A stretch of 42,932 nucleotides of DNA, taken from positions 1 to 42,932 of the forward strand of contig DUMW01000046.1 of assembly GCA_012839765.1 (NCBI GenBank), read 5' to 3'. Made by a program: the position numbers and the translations under genes. Of this stretch, positions 25,202 through 33,967 are shown piece by piece. Source of the DNA: Bacillota bacterium (lineage in GTDB: Bacteria; Bacillota; Limnochordia; DUMW01). Under the pieces are notes generated by a model. The model was not told the DNA's origin and did not search any database. It saw nothing but the letters and a program-made list of their open reading frames with translations. Every line of letters begins with the position of its first letter. The stretch's first letter is position 1.

Positions 25202-26205
25202 AGAATGTGTTAAGTAAGATTTGGGGAATTGTTGAGGTGGTGGCCACGGCCATTACCCAGTATTTTGAGGACATGACCACTATTGCAGGGCAGGGGTTTG
25301 GCAAAGTGCCATTTCTCCGTCGGATCAGCCGGTTGTCCCTGACTGCCCGCAGGAGCCTGGTGGGCTACGTGTTCATCCTGCCGTGGTTCTATGGGTTCAT
25401 TCGCTATGTGGCATATCCTTTGGTCAGATCCTTTATCATCAGTTTTCAGACCGTGGAGAGCCTCCTGGGCTTTAAGATGAAGTGGGTTGGGCTCCAGAAC
25501 TATGCCGAAGCCTTCTTCGTTAACGAGCAATTTGTTCCTATGCTCTTGGGTCAGATCAGAGACACGATCGTCGACGTGCCGATCATTTTGATTTTCTCTA
25601 TCTTCGTGTCCTATCTGGTTTGCAAACCGATCCGGTTCGTTGGCCTTTTCCGAGCGATCTTCTTCTTGCCTGTAGTAGTCGCTTCGGGATTGGTGGTTCA
25701 GCGGCTGTTCAACCAGGGCGTTGGTAGTCAGATTGGTGTATCTGCCTTCATCGGGAACCTGGGTGTTGCTGAGTTAGTATTTACGTACTTCGGTGCCAAT
25801 GCTACAACGTACTTCTTGGAGCTGCTAAACCGCATGACCCTGGTGTTGTGGCGTTCGGGTGTGCAGATCCTGTTGTTTATCGCTGGGTTCCAGAGTATTG
25901 GTAGCAGTTATTACGAGGCCGCTCGGGTTGACGGTGCCAATGAGTGGGAGATGTTCTGGAAGATTACGCTCCCCATGTTGTCGCCCATCATCTTGGTGAA
26001 TATCATCTATTCAATTGTGGATTCCTTCACGGACATCTTTAACCCGATCATCAATTTCATCAAGAATACTGCTTTTACTGGGCAGTTCCGATTGGGCCTG
26101 GCAGCGGCTTACGGATGGGTGTATTTTAGCATCATCTTTGTGCTGATTTTGATCGTCCTTGCCAGCTCTCGGAAGTGGGTATTCTACGGCGGACAACGGG
26201 ATTAA
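25198..26205 (+). CDS. Carbohydrate ABC transporter permease (MalF/UgpA type)
   Basis: This inner-membrane permease has 335 residues and about six core membrane segments. The cytoplasmic EAA loop that docks the ATPase reads YYEAARVDGANEWEMFWKITLPMLSP (about residues 239-264), which is diagnostic of the sugar-uptake CUT1 family. An N-terminal extension of about 50 residues precedes the first membrane helix. The ATG overlaps the DUF5696 stop by four bases. A second permease of the MalG type follows 26 bases later. No ATPase gene is nearby, so a shared MsmX-like ATPase encoded elsewhere would be required. Confidence 0.88.
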   Translation: MKNVLSKIWGIVEVVATAITQYFEDMTTIAGQGFGKVPFLRRISRLSLTARRSLVGYVFILPWFYGFIRYVAYPLVRSFIISFQTVESLLGFKMKWVGLQNYAEAFFVNEQFVPMLLGQIRDTIVDVPIILIFSIFVSYLVCKPIRFVGLFRAIFFLPVVVASGLVVQRLFNQGVGSQIGVSAFIGNLGVAELVFTYFGANATTYFLELLNRMTLVLWRSGVQILLFIAGFQSIGSSYYEAARVDGANEWEMFWKITLPMLSPIILVNIIYSIVDSFTDIFNPIINFIKNTAFTGQFRLGLAAAYGWVYFSIIFVLILIVLASSRKWVFYGGQRD

Positions 26206-26231
26206 GAGTGTAAGAGTGGGAGGAGACAGGT

Positions 26232-27173
26232 ATGACAACTTTTGCGCAAGCCTTAGGTAAGCTGCGGAAACGAGCACTTCCGATTCTAACGGTGTTTACT
26301 TACCGGGCGCGGAAGGGCTTGTTCCAGCTGTTGGTTTACATCATCCTGGTGTCGGTGGCCTTTACGTTCTTGCTTCCTATTATATACATGACGACCACGG
26401 GAATGATGACGGTAGAGGATTCGTACGACCCAGGTGTACACTGGATCCCTCGTACGCTGCAGTGGGAGAACTTTGAGCTGGCTTGGCAGGGATTGCACTA
26501 TCCAGACGCGTTGCGGAACAGTGCCTACGTCTCAATCTTGGCTGCGATAGGCCAGGTGATCTCTGCGGGTGTCACCGGTTATGCCTTCGCACGCATTCGG
26601 TTCCCAGGCCGGGAGTTTCTGTTCATTTGTCTGCTGTTTACGTTTATCGTACCACCCCAGACTATTATTGTACCTTTGTTCATGTTGTTCAAGGAACTGG
26701 AGTGGATCGACACGTATAACCCGTTTATTGTGCCGGCCTTCTTTGCCCAAGGTTTGCGTGGTTCGCTATTTGTTTTGATTTTCCGTCAGTTTTTTGCGAA
26801 GCTGCCCTATGAGCTTGAAGACGCAGCCAGAATTGACGGATGTGGAGAGTTCCGCACCTTTAGTAGTATTATGTTGCCCTTAGCTAGACCGGCGATTCTA
26901 GTTAGCTTTTTGTTCTCCTTGGTTTGGCACTGGAATGACTTCTATGAGCCAATGATGTACCTGATGACCACGGAACGCTTTACGATGCCTTTGCGTTTGA
27001 GCATTCTGTGGAACTCGTTGAACGAGTTAACAGGCGGTCAGGCGAATGAAATATACAACCAGCCTTTGATCATGGCTGCATGCTTCCTGGTCATTCTACC
27101 TCCGCTGATTCTATACATGTTCACACAGCGCTACTTCGTAGAGGGCGTAGAACGCACAGGATTGGTCGACTAA
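26232..27173 (+). CDS. Carbohydrate ABC transporter permease (MalG/UgpE type)
   Basis: This is the second half of the heterodimeric sugar permease, 313 residues with six membrane segments. The EAA loop reads YELEDAARIDGCGEFRTFSSIMLPLARP (about residues 196-223). The N-terminal membrane helix is followed by the TTTGMMTVEDSY periplasmic segment typical of MalG relatives. GGGAGGAG precedes ATG 26232. The C-terminal FTQRYFVEGVERTGLVD closely matches the consensus end of CUT1 permeases. It works with the preceding gene product. Confidence 0.88.
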   Translation: MTTFAQALGKLRKRALPILTVFTYRARKGLFQLLVYIILVSVAFTFLLPIIYMTTTGMMTVEDSYDPGVHWIPRTLQWENFELAWQGLHYPDALRNSAYVSILAAIGQVISAGVTGYAFARIRFPGREFLFICLLFTFIVPPQTIIVPLFMLFKELEWIDTYNPFIVPAFFAQGLRGSLFVLIFRQFFAKLPYELEDAARIDGCGEFRTFSSIMLPLARPAILVSFLFSLVWHWNDFYEPMMYLMTTERFTMPLRLSILWNSLNELTGGQANEIYNQPLIMAACFLVILPPLILYMFTQRYFVEGVERTGLVD

Positions 27174-27228
27174 TGGCGTTAGGGGTAAGACCCCGGGGAG
27201 CATAGCATTACGGGTGGGAGGATTTCCG

Positions 27229-29394
27229 ATGAATAATCTTGCGAGAACAGGAATCAGGCCGGAAGACAAGAAGCGACTCACCATCGCTGTTGCAGCGGTA
27301 GCCGTCGTGGTGATCATTGTCGTGGCGGTGGTTCTCAGTGGCCGGCCTAAGACTATGTATAAACTAGCCGCTGATAGCATTACCCGGATTAGTATCACTG
27401 GTGGGGCTAATCTGAGGTTGGAGCGCAAGAATGGAGAATGGCTCATAACCGACCCGGTGAGCTGGCCGGTGGGCGATGAGCGCTTGGAGCAGATACTGGC
27501 CTTCGTGACCGCGCCAAAAGGGCACAAGGCAGGCAAGGCGGGAGCAGATCTGTCCAAATATGGGTTGGATAATCCCTTGGCCCAGGTGACTGTGGAAGCC
27601 GGTTCCGAACGGGTCGCGATATTGATAGGAAGCCGTGTGCCTCGGAAGGCCGCCCACTACGTAAAGCTCGCGGACAGCAGCCTTGTCTGGGAGGTCAGTG
27701 AGGCAGACGTTGTCTTTTTCGCCCAATCAGAGCTGACCTACCGGAGCAGACACGTAGGTAAGTTCGGCAAAGACGTGGTTTCTTTGCAGATCGTGCGTGG
27801 GGATGAGACCATTGCGCTGCGCCGGCAGGATGATGGCCGGTGGCATGTGTTGCAGCCTTTCCAGGATATAGGTGATCAGGCTGTTATCCAAGAGTTGCTT
27901 GACTATCTAAGCTCCCTTTATATTAGGGACTATATCGATAACCCCGGTGCCTTGGATCAGTACGGTTTAGCTGAACCGGCAGCACGGGTGATCGCGGTTA
28001 CCGAGGATGGGGATCGGGTGGAAGTAAGCTTTGGAGATGTGGCAGGACTCGGTGTTCGGTACGCCAAGAATGCCGACTTCGGTTCTGTGGTAACCCTAAC
28101 CGGTGTACGTTTCTTGCCACTGTATATTGAGGCAAAAGACGTAGTGAAGCAGACTCTGCTGGATTTTCAGGTGGATGACGTAGTGGGGTTACGGATTCGC
28201 AACGAGTATGGCGAAGATCTCCAATTCAAGAAGATTAATGGGATCTGGTACGTGCATCCTGATACAGAGGATCAAGCCATGGCATTTAACGTCAATGCTT
28301 TGCTAAATGCGCTGCTTGATATTCGGATTCAGGGTGTAGAAGTGGGGATGGAAGGTATTGATGATGAGGAATTAGATAGTTCCCGCTTCGACGTGGAATT
28401 GGTCAATGGGCAGCGACTTTGGTTGCGCGTTTTCCTCCCCAGTGAGGGAATTGGTGAGGGGTTGGTGCAGGTATCCGACACAAATCGGCCGCACTATTAC
28501 CGGATCCTGGAGTTTGGTAGTATGTTGCTGGCACGACGGATTGAGGCGGTGAGCACCAGTATCATCGATCTGCCCGTGGAGGAGGCCACCTTGATTCAGA
28601 TCATGACGCCGGAGATCGTCGAGGCTACCACCCGGGGAACGCCGCAACCGTTGGAATACCGGTTGGATGTGGCCAACGGTGTCTGGAAGTCGGGACGTGA
28701 CGTCTATTTTGGTGTGGAGGAATTCATCCAGAGCTTTTTGGACATCGTAGTGGAGACGATGGTGCCTGAGGAAGCAGGTGTTGACTATGGATTTGATCCC
28801 GCCAAAGGAGGACGTTGGTACTACCTAGCTACTGATCGAGACAACGTGCGGTTGGAAATTGGTGGGGAGGCCTCGTCTGATGGTTCTGTTCGGTATCTGC
28901 GGGTATCGGAGCGGCCCGGCATCTTCCTAGCAGAGGTCGGTTCCCTGGAGAATGTAGAAAAGGTTCACGCTCGGATGCACACCAGTCTGTTGGATGTTGA
29001 TGTGGAGCGTCTGGCCAGGGTCGAGGTCTATAGGAATGGTGAAGAGTATGTCGTGGAGAAGTCTGGTGGCAATTGGGTGAATATCGAGGCTAGTGCCGTG
29101 CAGACCTTGGTAGACCAGGTGAAGACAGTGACGGTTCAGTCAGCTGCCCTTGATGTAGACCCTGCGGATTGCAAGTTCTATCCGGATAGTGTGGGTGTGC
29201 AGTTGCTATTCGTCTATGATGATGGTTCCTACGACCGGTTAGACTTAGGCGACCGGATCCAGCAAGGTGTTGGTTGGTTCGCATCTTATGTTTACTACCT
29301 GCGGGGTAGTGGAGAGACTGTCTACTTGGCAGCAGACTCTGTTGGTAGAAATCTGACTACGGCGATTAACAACTTCGTGAATCAGATTAAGTAA
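27229..29394 (+). CDS. DUF4340 repeat protein with N-terminal membrane anchor
   Basis: The product has 721 residues from ATG 27229, after GGGAGG. One hydrophobic helix lies at about residues 18-40, and the rest should be extracytoplasmic. Several tandem DUF4340 units follow, each with a short 'xxWxLxxP' beta-strand pattern (GEWLITDPVSWPV near 75, GRWHVLQPF near 205, GIWYVHPD near 340) and YGLxxP linkers. DUF4340 proteins usually accompany ABC-2 or gliding-type exporters. Here the partners are sugar-import permeases, which is unusual. It may replace the missing solute-binding protein or act as a scaffold (inference). It is the last gene before a strong terminator. Confidence 0.75.
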   Translation: MNNLARTGIRPEDKKRLTIAVAAVAVVVIIVVAVVLSGRPKTMYKLAADSITRISITGGANLRLERKNGEWLITDPVSWPVGDERLEQILAFVTAPKGHKAGKAGADLSKYGLDNPLAQVTVEAGSERVAILIGSRVPRKAAHYVKLADSSLVWEVSEADVVFFAQSELTYRSRHVGKFGKDVVSLQIVRGDETIALRRQDDGRWHVLQPFQDIGDQAVIQELLDYLSSLYIRDYIDNPGALDQYGLAEPAARVIAVTEDGDRVEVSFGDVAGLGVRYAKNADFGSVVTLTGVRFLPLYIEAKDVVKQTLLDFQVDDVVGLRIRNEYGEDLQFKKINGIWYVHPDTEDQAMAFNVNALLNALLDIRIQGVEVGMEGIDDEELDSSRFDVELVNGQRLWLRVFLPSEGIGEGLVQVSDTNRPHYYRILEFGSMLLARRIEAVSTSIIDLPVEEATLIQIMTPEIVEATTRGTPQPLEYRLDVANGVWKSGRDVYFGVEEFIQSFLDIVVETMVPEEAGVDYGFDPAKGGRWYYLATDRDNVRLEIGGEASSDGSVRYLRVSERPGIFLAEVGSLENVEKVHARMHTSLLDVDVERLARVEVYRNGEEYVVEKSGGNWVNIEASAVQTLVDQVKTVTVQSAALDVDPADCKFYPDSVGVQLLFVYDDGSYDRLDLGDRIQQGVGWFASYVYYLRGSGETVYLAADSVGRNLTTAINNFVNQIK

Positions 29395-29401
29395 AGACGA
29401 G

Positions 29402-29428
29402 AAGAGGGGGGTAACCCCCTCTTTTACT
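29402..29428 (+). terminator. Rho-independent terminator of the NHL/DUF4340 locus
   Basis: A 9-bp stem AAGAGGGGG / CCCCCTCTT with a GTAA (GNRA-type) tetraloop is followed by TTACTTT, a few bases after the DUF4340 stop. Confidence 0.88.
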
Positions 29429-29429
29429 T

Positions 29430-29901
29430 TGTGGTGGAGAGTCTCCCTCAAAGGGGACGCTTCCGGTAAGCGGTAATAGCTGTCGAGGGTTTTGTGTTTG
29501 GCCTTGGAGACCGCGACAATGGCAAGAAGCGGTAAGAAGTAGATGCTTGTTTGGGTCATGGTAGCAATAATTGTCCATGCTGCCAGGACTGTTCTGAGAA
29601 GGACGCCGGTTAACCCCATGTGTGATATGGGGTTTTCCCTTTTTGTAGTCGGGGCTAATGGGACTACGGGAGTGGCGAAGTTCGGTGTGTCCACTGTGGT
29701 AAAGCCGTCTTTGCGCAGTGGTCTACGGGGAGTAGTTTTCCAGTTGTGTAAGATAGTGGCCGGGCGGAGGAGCTTGTGGGGCTTCGGAGTACTAAGATGC
29801 TGTCTGTTGCTTTGGTGGGCAACTCATCAGAACTTCTTAACCGAGACCCTTTTGTGAGGCGTGAAAGCCTGATGGTAACGTCGTTTGCCGCAGAAATTTC
29901 A
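29430..29901 (+). other. Gap with a second terminator-like hairpin
   Basis: No gene is supported in these 470 bases. A hairpin AACCCCAT-GTGTGAT-ATGGGGTT (29612-29634) followed by TTCCCTTTTTG looks like an intrinsic terminator with no gene in front of it. Open frames on both strands reach 104-149 codons but have no recognisable product; the minus-strand one overlaps the DUF4340 gene. A short RNA ending at about 29645 is conceivable. Confidence 0.4.
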
Positions 29902-29931
29902 TTGCAGCAGACGGCACTGATGTGATAAACT
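29902..29931 (+). promoter_or_regulatory. Possible purL promoter
   Basis: TTGCAG (29902-29907) and TAAACT (29926-29931) are spaced by 18 bases. The first in-frame ATG (29932) touches the -10 and cannot be on this transcript, which supports the later start at 29968. Confidence 0.4.
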
Positions 29932-29967
29932 ATGAAAGTATTAGCGCTGGGGACGGAGGAGATGCAC

Positions 29968-32775
29968 ATGAAGATTACAAGGGTGTATGTACAAAGAAGG
30001 AGCGAGCCCCAAGAGGTGCGCTTAAGGGAGACGCTTGTCAAAAGAGGCTATCCTGTTACGGAATGCAGGATTGAGCGGGTCTACCGGTTGGCTGGAGACC
30101 CCGTAGACGAGCGACTGCTTCAGTTACTGGTGAATCCTGTCTATGAGACATGGTCCTCCGAAAGCAGACTTGACCCCGCCGCTGGGCCTATTGTAGAGGT
30201 TAGCTACAAACGAGCGGTAATCGATCCTGAGAGCAACAGTATACTTGAGGGAGCAAAGGCGGTCAGTTTTGCGGGTTTGGTATGGGCAAGACTGAGTTAC
30301 CGGTATCAGTTGCTGGGCGTTACTTCTGAGGAGGCGGACAGAATCGCCGAAGAAGAACTGATGAATCCCATCGTGCAGGAGATGGTGGCGAAGGAATGGG
30401 AGAAACTACTGCCCGGTGGGAAGAGTGATCCCGTACGATGGATCGATCTTAGCGGCTGTTCCGATGAGGAGTTGGTGCGGATTTCCGAGGAAAATTCCTG
30501 GTTTGCTCCCCTTGAGCAGATGAAGGTGCTCCAGGCTTACCAGGAGGAGCTGGGACGTCCCTTCTCCGATGCGGAGATCGAGATAGTGGTCCAAAGCTGG
30601 AGCGACCACTGTTACCATACCACCTGGAAAGCCTTGGGTCTAATGAAAGAACTGAAAAGGGCCACCAAGACCATTGATCATCCCCTGATGGTCTCGGTGT
30701 TTACAGATAATGCCGGTGGGATGGAATTCTACGACGGGTGGGTGGTCACCATCAAAGGTGAGACCCACAACTATCCTTCTTCCATCTCACCCTATGGCGG
30801 TGTAGCCACGAAGCACGGCGGTGTCATTCGAGACACCATCGGTTTTGGTAAAGGAGCCTATCCCATAGGGGGAAGCACCGTTATGGGTACGCTGGATCCC
30901 CGGACGCCGGCGGACGAGCTTCCTTCCGGTGCCTTGGCTCCGAGGTTCATCTTAAAGGAAGCCATTCGGGCTACCGCGGACTACTGTAATCCCATGGGGA
31001 TTCCCCTGATGTATGCTGCCTACCGTCAGCATCCAGGCTATCCGAAATGTTTAGCCTTGGGGCACTCCCTAGGCTTGGTGCCCCGGGAGTATGCCCACAA
31101 GGATAAGGTCCAACCGGGCGATTTGGTAGTAGTGCTCGGTGGTCGTACGGGCCGAGATGGACTCCATGGCGCCACGTCCAGTTCCGCTACGATGAGTGGG
31201 GAAGACTCGGAGAAGGAGTCCGCCGCAGTACAGATTGGCGATCCCCTTATCGAAGCTAAGTTTATGCAAGCTATACCCCAATTGCGGGACGCAGATTGCA
31301 TCCGGGCCATCACCGACTTGGGCGCGGGAGGTATTTCCTGCGGCGCTGGGGAGATGGGGGCCGAGACAGGAGTCATGCTGGACTTGGATAAGGTCCCCGT
31401 GAAGTATCCGGGGCTGACGGCTTGGGAGATTCTGCTTTCCGAATCCCAAGAGCGGATGCTTCTGGCCATTCCCAGGGACAAGCTAGCCCAGGCCGAAAAG
31501 ATTTTAGAACAGTATGATGTGGAGATGGCGGTAATTGGTGAATTCACGGCCACCAAGCGTTTCCAGGCCACCTGGCAGGGCGAGCTGGTGGTGGATATCG
31601 GTATGGATTTCCTGTGGGGACGTTGTCCCATTGTGCCTATGGACATTGCGGAACCGCAGCCTAAAGCCCTGGTGGCAGAAGTAGATGCGCCGAGGAACCT
31701 TAAGGAGCTTGCGCCAGCCCTAAAGGCTGTACTCGCCCATTATCACTGTTGTGATCAATCGGCGGCCATCTTCCAGTTTGACACTACCGCGCAGGGGCGG
31801 ACGGTCCAGGGACCCCTGGGAGGTATTACCGGTAAGATGCCCACCGATGCCTTTGTGGCAGCGCCCCTGTGGGGTAAGCCCTATGGTGTGGTGAGTACCT
31901 TGGCCTACAATCCCTTCTATGGGGATGTGGATCCCGTGGGCCTTGCCCGGTTGATGATGATTGAAGCCATCAGTAAGGCTGTGGTAGTCGGTGCCGATCC
32001 CGATGCCATCGCCCTTTGTGACAACTTCTATACCCCCCGTTGTGATGCGGAAGTGGGGTGGAATCTGAAGGGGATGGTGTCAGCCATTGCAGCACTTTCG
32101 GTGAAACTGGGCACTCCCTTCATTTCCGGTAAAGATTCTAGTTCAGGTACCTTCGTCTCCAAAGACGGGCAAGTTATTGATGTTCCCTACACCTTCGCAG
32201 TGGCCACCTTGGGCCGCATGCCAGACGTAGGGAAATTGGTGACCAAGGAATTCAAGCGACCGGGTAGCCAGATTCTTTTGGTGGGCTATTTGGATCCTGA
32301 CAAACTGGGCGGTTCTGTTTACCTGGATTGTTACGGGCGTCGGGGTAATGAGTTGGCGGATCTTACCGATGAGAAAATTCTCGAACTGAAACAGTTGTGG
32401 AGAAAGCTCTATGGGCTCTACCAGAGTGAACAAAACCCGATCCTGGCCGCAGGCACCATCGGCGAGGGTGGGTTGTTTGTGAAGCTCTTTGAAATGTGCT
32501 ATGGAGCTGGACTGGGGGCCGAGCTCGATCTGGGAGCCTTGCCCGAGGGCCGCTTGGATGGCAAGCTGTTGAGCGAAGCAGTCGGTGCTATCTTGGTAGA
32601 ACTGCCACCAGAGGTGGATCCGGCTTCCGTTTTTGGGAGCTTCCCCTGGCAGGTGATCGGGCGCACCCTGGAACAACCGGTGATTAGACTGCAATCCGGT
32701 GCAGAAGAATTGGCGCTACCCATGGCCGAGTTAGTCAGTGTCTGGGAGAGCACCTTTAAGGAGATGATCTTGTGA
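29968..32775 (+). CDS. purL: Phosphoribosylformylglycinamidine synthase, large subunit (PurL with N-terminal PurS-like domain)
   Basis: This ATP-dependent enzyme converts FGAR plus ammonia to FGAM in de novo purine synthesis. The protein has 935 residues from ATG 29968, seven bases after GGAGGA. A PurS-like N-terminal domain (about 1-80) is followed by the linker and the two AIRS-like halves. Conserved motifs include SWSDHCYHTTWK, ETHNYPSSISPYGGVATKHGG, GGRTGRDGLHGATSSSA and FISGKDSSSG. It resembles the clostridial PurL in which the glutaminase is fused at the C-terminus, but here the glutaminase is a separate overlapping gene (GTGA). Its normal nitrogen donor is the PurQ subunit, whose nucleophile is missing here. 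Confidence 0.9.
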   Translation: MKITRVYVQRRSEPQEVRLRETLVKRGYPVTECRIERVYRLAGDPVDERLLQLLVNPVYETWSSESRLDPAAGPIVEVSYKRAVIDPESNSILEGAKAVSFAGLVWARLSYRYQLLGVTSEEADRIAEEELMNPIVQEMVAKEWEKLLPGGKSDPVRWIDLSGCSDEELVRISEENSWFAPLEQMKVLQAYQEELGRPFSDAEIEIVVQSWSDHCYHTTWKALGLMKELKRATKTIDHPLMVSVFTDNAGGMEFYDGWVVTIKGETHNYPSSISPYGGVATKHGGVIRDTIGFGKGAYPIGGSTVMGTLDPRTPADELPSGALAPRFILKEAIRATADYCNPMGIPLMYAAYRQHPGYPKCLALGHSLGLVPREYAHKDKVQPGDLVVVLGGRTGRDGLHGATSSSATMSGEDSEKESAAVQIGDPLIEAKFMQAIPQLRDADCIRAITDLGAGGISCGAGEMGAETGVMLDLDKVPVKYPGLTAWEILLSESQERMLLAIPRDKLAQAEKILEQYDVEMAVIGEFTATKRFQATWQGELVVDIGMDFLWGRCPIVPMDIAEPQPKALVAEVDAPRNLKELAPALKAVLAHYHCCDQSAAIFQFDTTAQGRTVQGPLGGITGKMPTDAFVAAPLWGKPYGVVSTLAYNPFYGDVDPVGLARLMMIEAISKAVVVGADPDAIALCDNFYTPRCDAEVGWNLKGMVSAIAALSVKLGTPFISGKDSSSGTFVSKDGQVIDVPYTFAVATLGRMPDVGKLVTKEFKRPGSQILLVGYLDPDKLGGSVYLDCYGRRGNELADLTDEKILELKQLWRKLYGLYQSEQNPILAAGTIGEGGLFVKLFEMCYGAGLGAELDLGALPEGRLDGKLLSEAVGAILVELPPEVDPASVFGSFPWQVIGRTLEQPVIRLQSGAEELALPMAELVSVWESTFKEMIL

Positions 32776-33488
32776 GCAAGCCTACTATTGCCGTTATTTA
32801 TGCCCCTGGGACCACCGACCACAAGGAGACCGTAGCGGCCATCGAGCTGGCCGGGGGCATCGGTGAGGTGGTCCTGTTAAGCGAGCTTGTATCCCGGGAC
32901 CGAAGCCTGGGGGATTATCAGGGGGTGGTGATCCCCGGCGGGTCTTCTTGGGGAGATCATCTGGCACCCGGAAGGATCTTCGCGGCCCATCTGATCCACT
33001 ATTTAGCCGATGACCTGCGGGTTCTCAGGGAAAAACAATGCCCGATCCTAGGGATCGGCAATGGTTTTCAAGTCCTCTGCGAGACGGGATTGCTTCCGGA
33101 AGGACAGGTCGGAACACCTACAGTCGCTCTCTTGGAAAACAGTTCTGGTCTAGCGGAGAACCGCTGGGTCCAGATGACAGTGGCCGATTCTAGTCACCCC
33201 TGGTTGCGGGATTTCCCCGAGCAGTTTAGGATGCCCGTGTCCTGTCGTGCCGGTCGCCTTAGCGGCGAGAATATCCGACCTGCCCTTTACTATGTGGACG
33301 AGTCCGGAGCGCCCACTGAGGAGTATCCCCACAACCCCACCGGTTCCAAGGGGGGGATCGCCGGTATCCTGGATAACTCGGGTGTGGTGCTGGGCATGAT
33401 GGCCCATCCGGAACGGGCGGTGCTATCTGTGCAAGGTTCCACCGCAGGCTTGGTGGTATTCAAAAACATGCTCGCCATGTTGATTTAG
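32772..33488 (+). CDS. purQ: PurQ-like glutamine amidotransferase subunit lacking the nucleophilic cysteine
   Basis: This class I glutaminase-like subunit of FGAM synthase has 238 residues. The fold markers are present: VVIPGGSSWGDHL near 52-64, the nucleophile elbow at residues 94-98, and MMAHPERA near the C-terminus with the catalytic His and Glu. The elbow reads GIGNG instead of GICNG, so residue 96 is Gly (codon GGC at 33057-33059; Cys would be TGC). Without this Cys, glutamine hydrolysis should fail and the complex would depend on free ammonia. A one-base sequencing error would explain it equally well. The GTG start overlaps the purL stop, so the subunits are made together. Confidence 0.85.
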   Translation: MSKPTIAVIYAPGTTDHKETVAAIELAGGIGEVVLLSELVSRDRSLGDYQGVVIPGGSSWGDHLAPGRIFAAHLIHYLADDLRVLREKQCPILGIGNGFQVLCETGLLPEGQVGTPTVALLENSSGLAENRWVQMTVADSSHPWLRDFPEQFRMPVSCRAGRLSGENIRPALYYVDESGAPTEEYPHNPTGSKGGIAGILDNSGVVLGMMAHPERAVLSVQGSTAGLVVFKNMLAMLI

Positions 33489-33633
33489 GCTGATCAGTTT
33501 GGGCACTTACCAAATGATTCTGGTTGATACTGCGGGCGGTCCGGTGCATCCGTTGCACACTGCGGATTGCCCGCAGCACCATCCGCCAATGACTCACTTT
33601 GCCGCTGAAAGAAGCAATTCCACGCTGTTCCAT
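33460..33633 (-). CDS. Small basic protein of unknown function
   Basis: A 57-residue frame starts at ATG 33633, preceded on the minus strand by GGAGGAGG at good spacing, one of the strongest ribosome binding sites in the window. The product is rich in Arg, Ser and Gln, with an MVLRAIRSVQRMHRTARS amphipathic basic stretch and no membrane helix. Its 3' end overlaps the last 29 bases of purQ on the opposite strand. It follows the small membrane-protein gene by about 100 bases. I do not recognise a family; the ribosome binding site is the main support. Confidence 0.45.
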   Translation of the reverse strand: MEQRGIASFSGKVSHWRMVLRAIRSVQRMHRTARSINQNHLVSAQTDQPKSTWRACF

Positions 33634-33735
33634 GGTAAAACCTCCTCCTTCTTTACTTATTTCCATTATTGACGGAAAATAGAAAAATTATGCATGGAGG
33701 GAGGGCGGCGCTTGTACGTTGGCCGAACAATGACA

Positions 33736-33858
33736 CTAAAAGAGAGGCAGTACAAATCTGGCCAGAAAGTACAGGATAGCAAGGACAATGACGACAATGG
33801 CACCCCACTTGATGGCAGCTACACCTACGGGTTCACCGCCGCGAAAGGTTTCGTTCAT
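33736..33858 (-). CDS. Very small single-pass membrane protein
   Basis: A 40-residue frame begins at ATG 33858 after GGGAGGTG. The sequence has a polar N-terminus (MNETFRGGEPVGVAAIKWG) and one hydrophobic helix (AIVVIVLAILYFLARFVLPLF) that runs to the end. Such short single-helix proteins are common and poorly annotated in Firmicutes. It lies between purQ and gpsA, both on the other strand, and may share a transcript with the basic protein at 33460-33633. No function can be assigned. Confidence 0.6.
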   Translation of the reverse strand: MNETFRGGEPVGVAAIKWGAIVVIVLAILYFLARFVLPLF

Positions 33859-33924
33859 AGTTCGGACACCTCCCGGTGAGACTTTTACTAGTAGTATGTC
33901 GCACATCCATTACAGATTATGATC

Positions 33925-33933
33925 TGGTATAAT
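33925..33933 (+). promoter_or_regulatory. Extended -10 promoter of gpsA
   Basis: TGG followed by TATAAT (33928-33933) is a strong extended -10; the -35 region is poor. The upstream in-frame ATG at 33932 overlaps this hexamer, so translation must begin later, in agreement with GTG 33968. Confidence 0.6.
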
Positions 33934-33967
33934 GGCAATAACTGCTGAAGATGGGGGTGGCTTGCTG

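Noticed and set aside
29245-29694. 149-codon minus-strand frame with a hydrophobic stretch
   Set aside because: It overlaps the end of the DUF4340 gene and its terminator, has no ribosome binding site and resembles no family I know.
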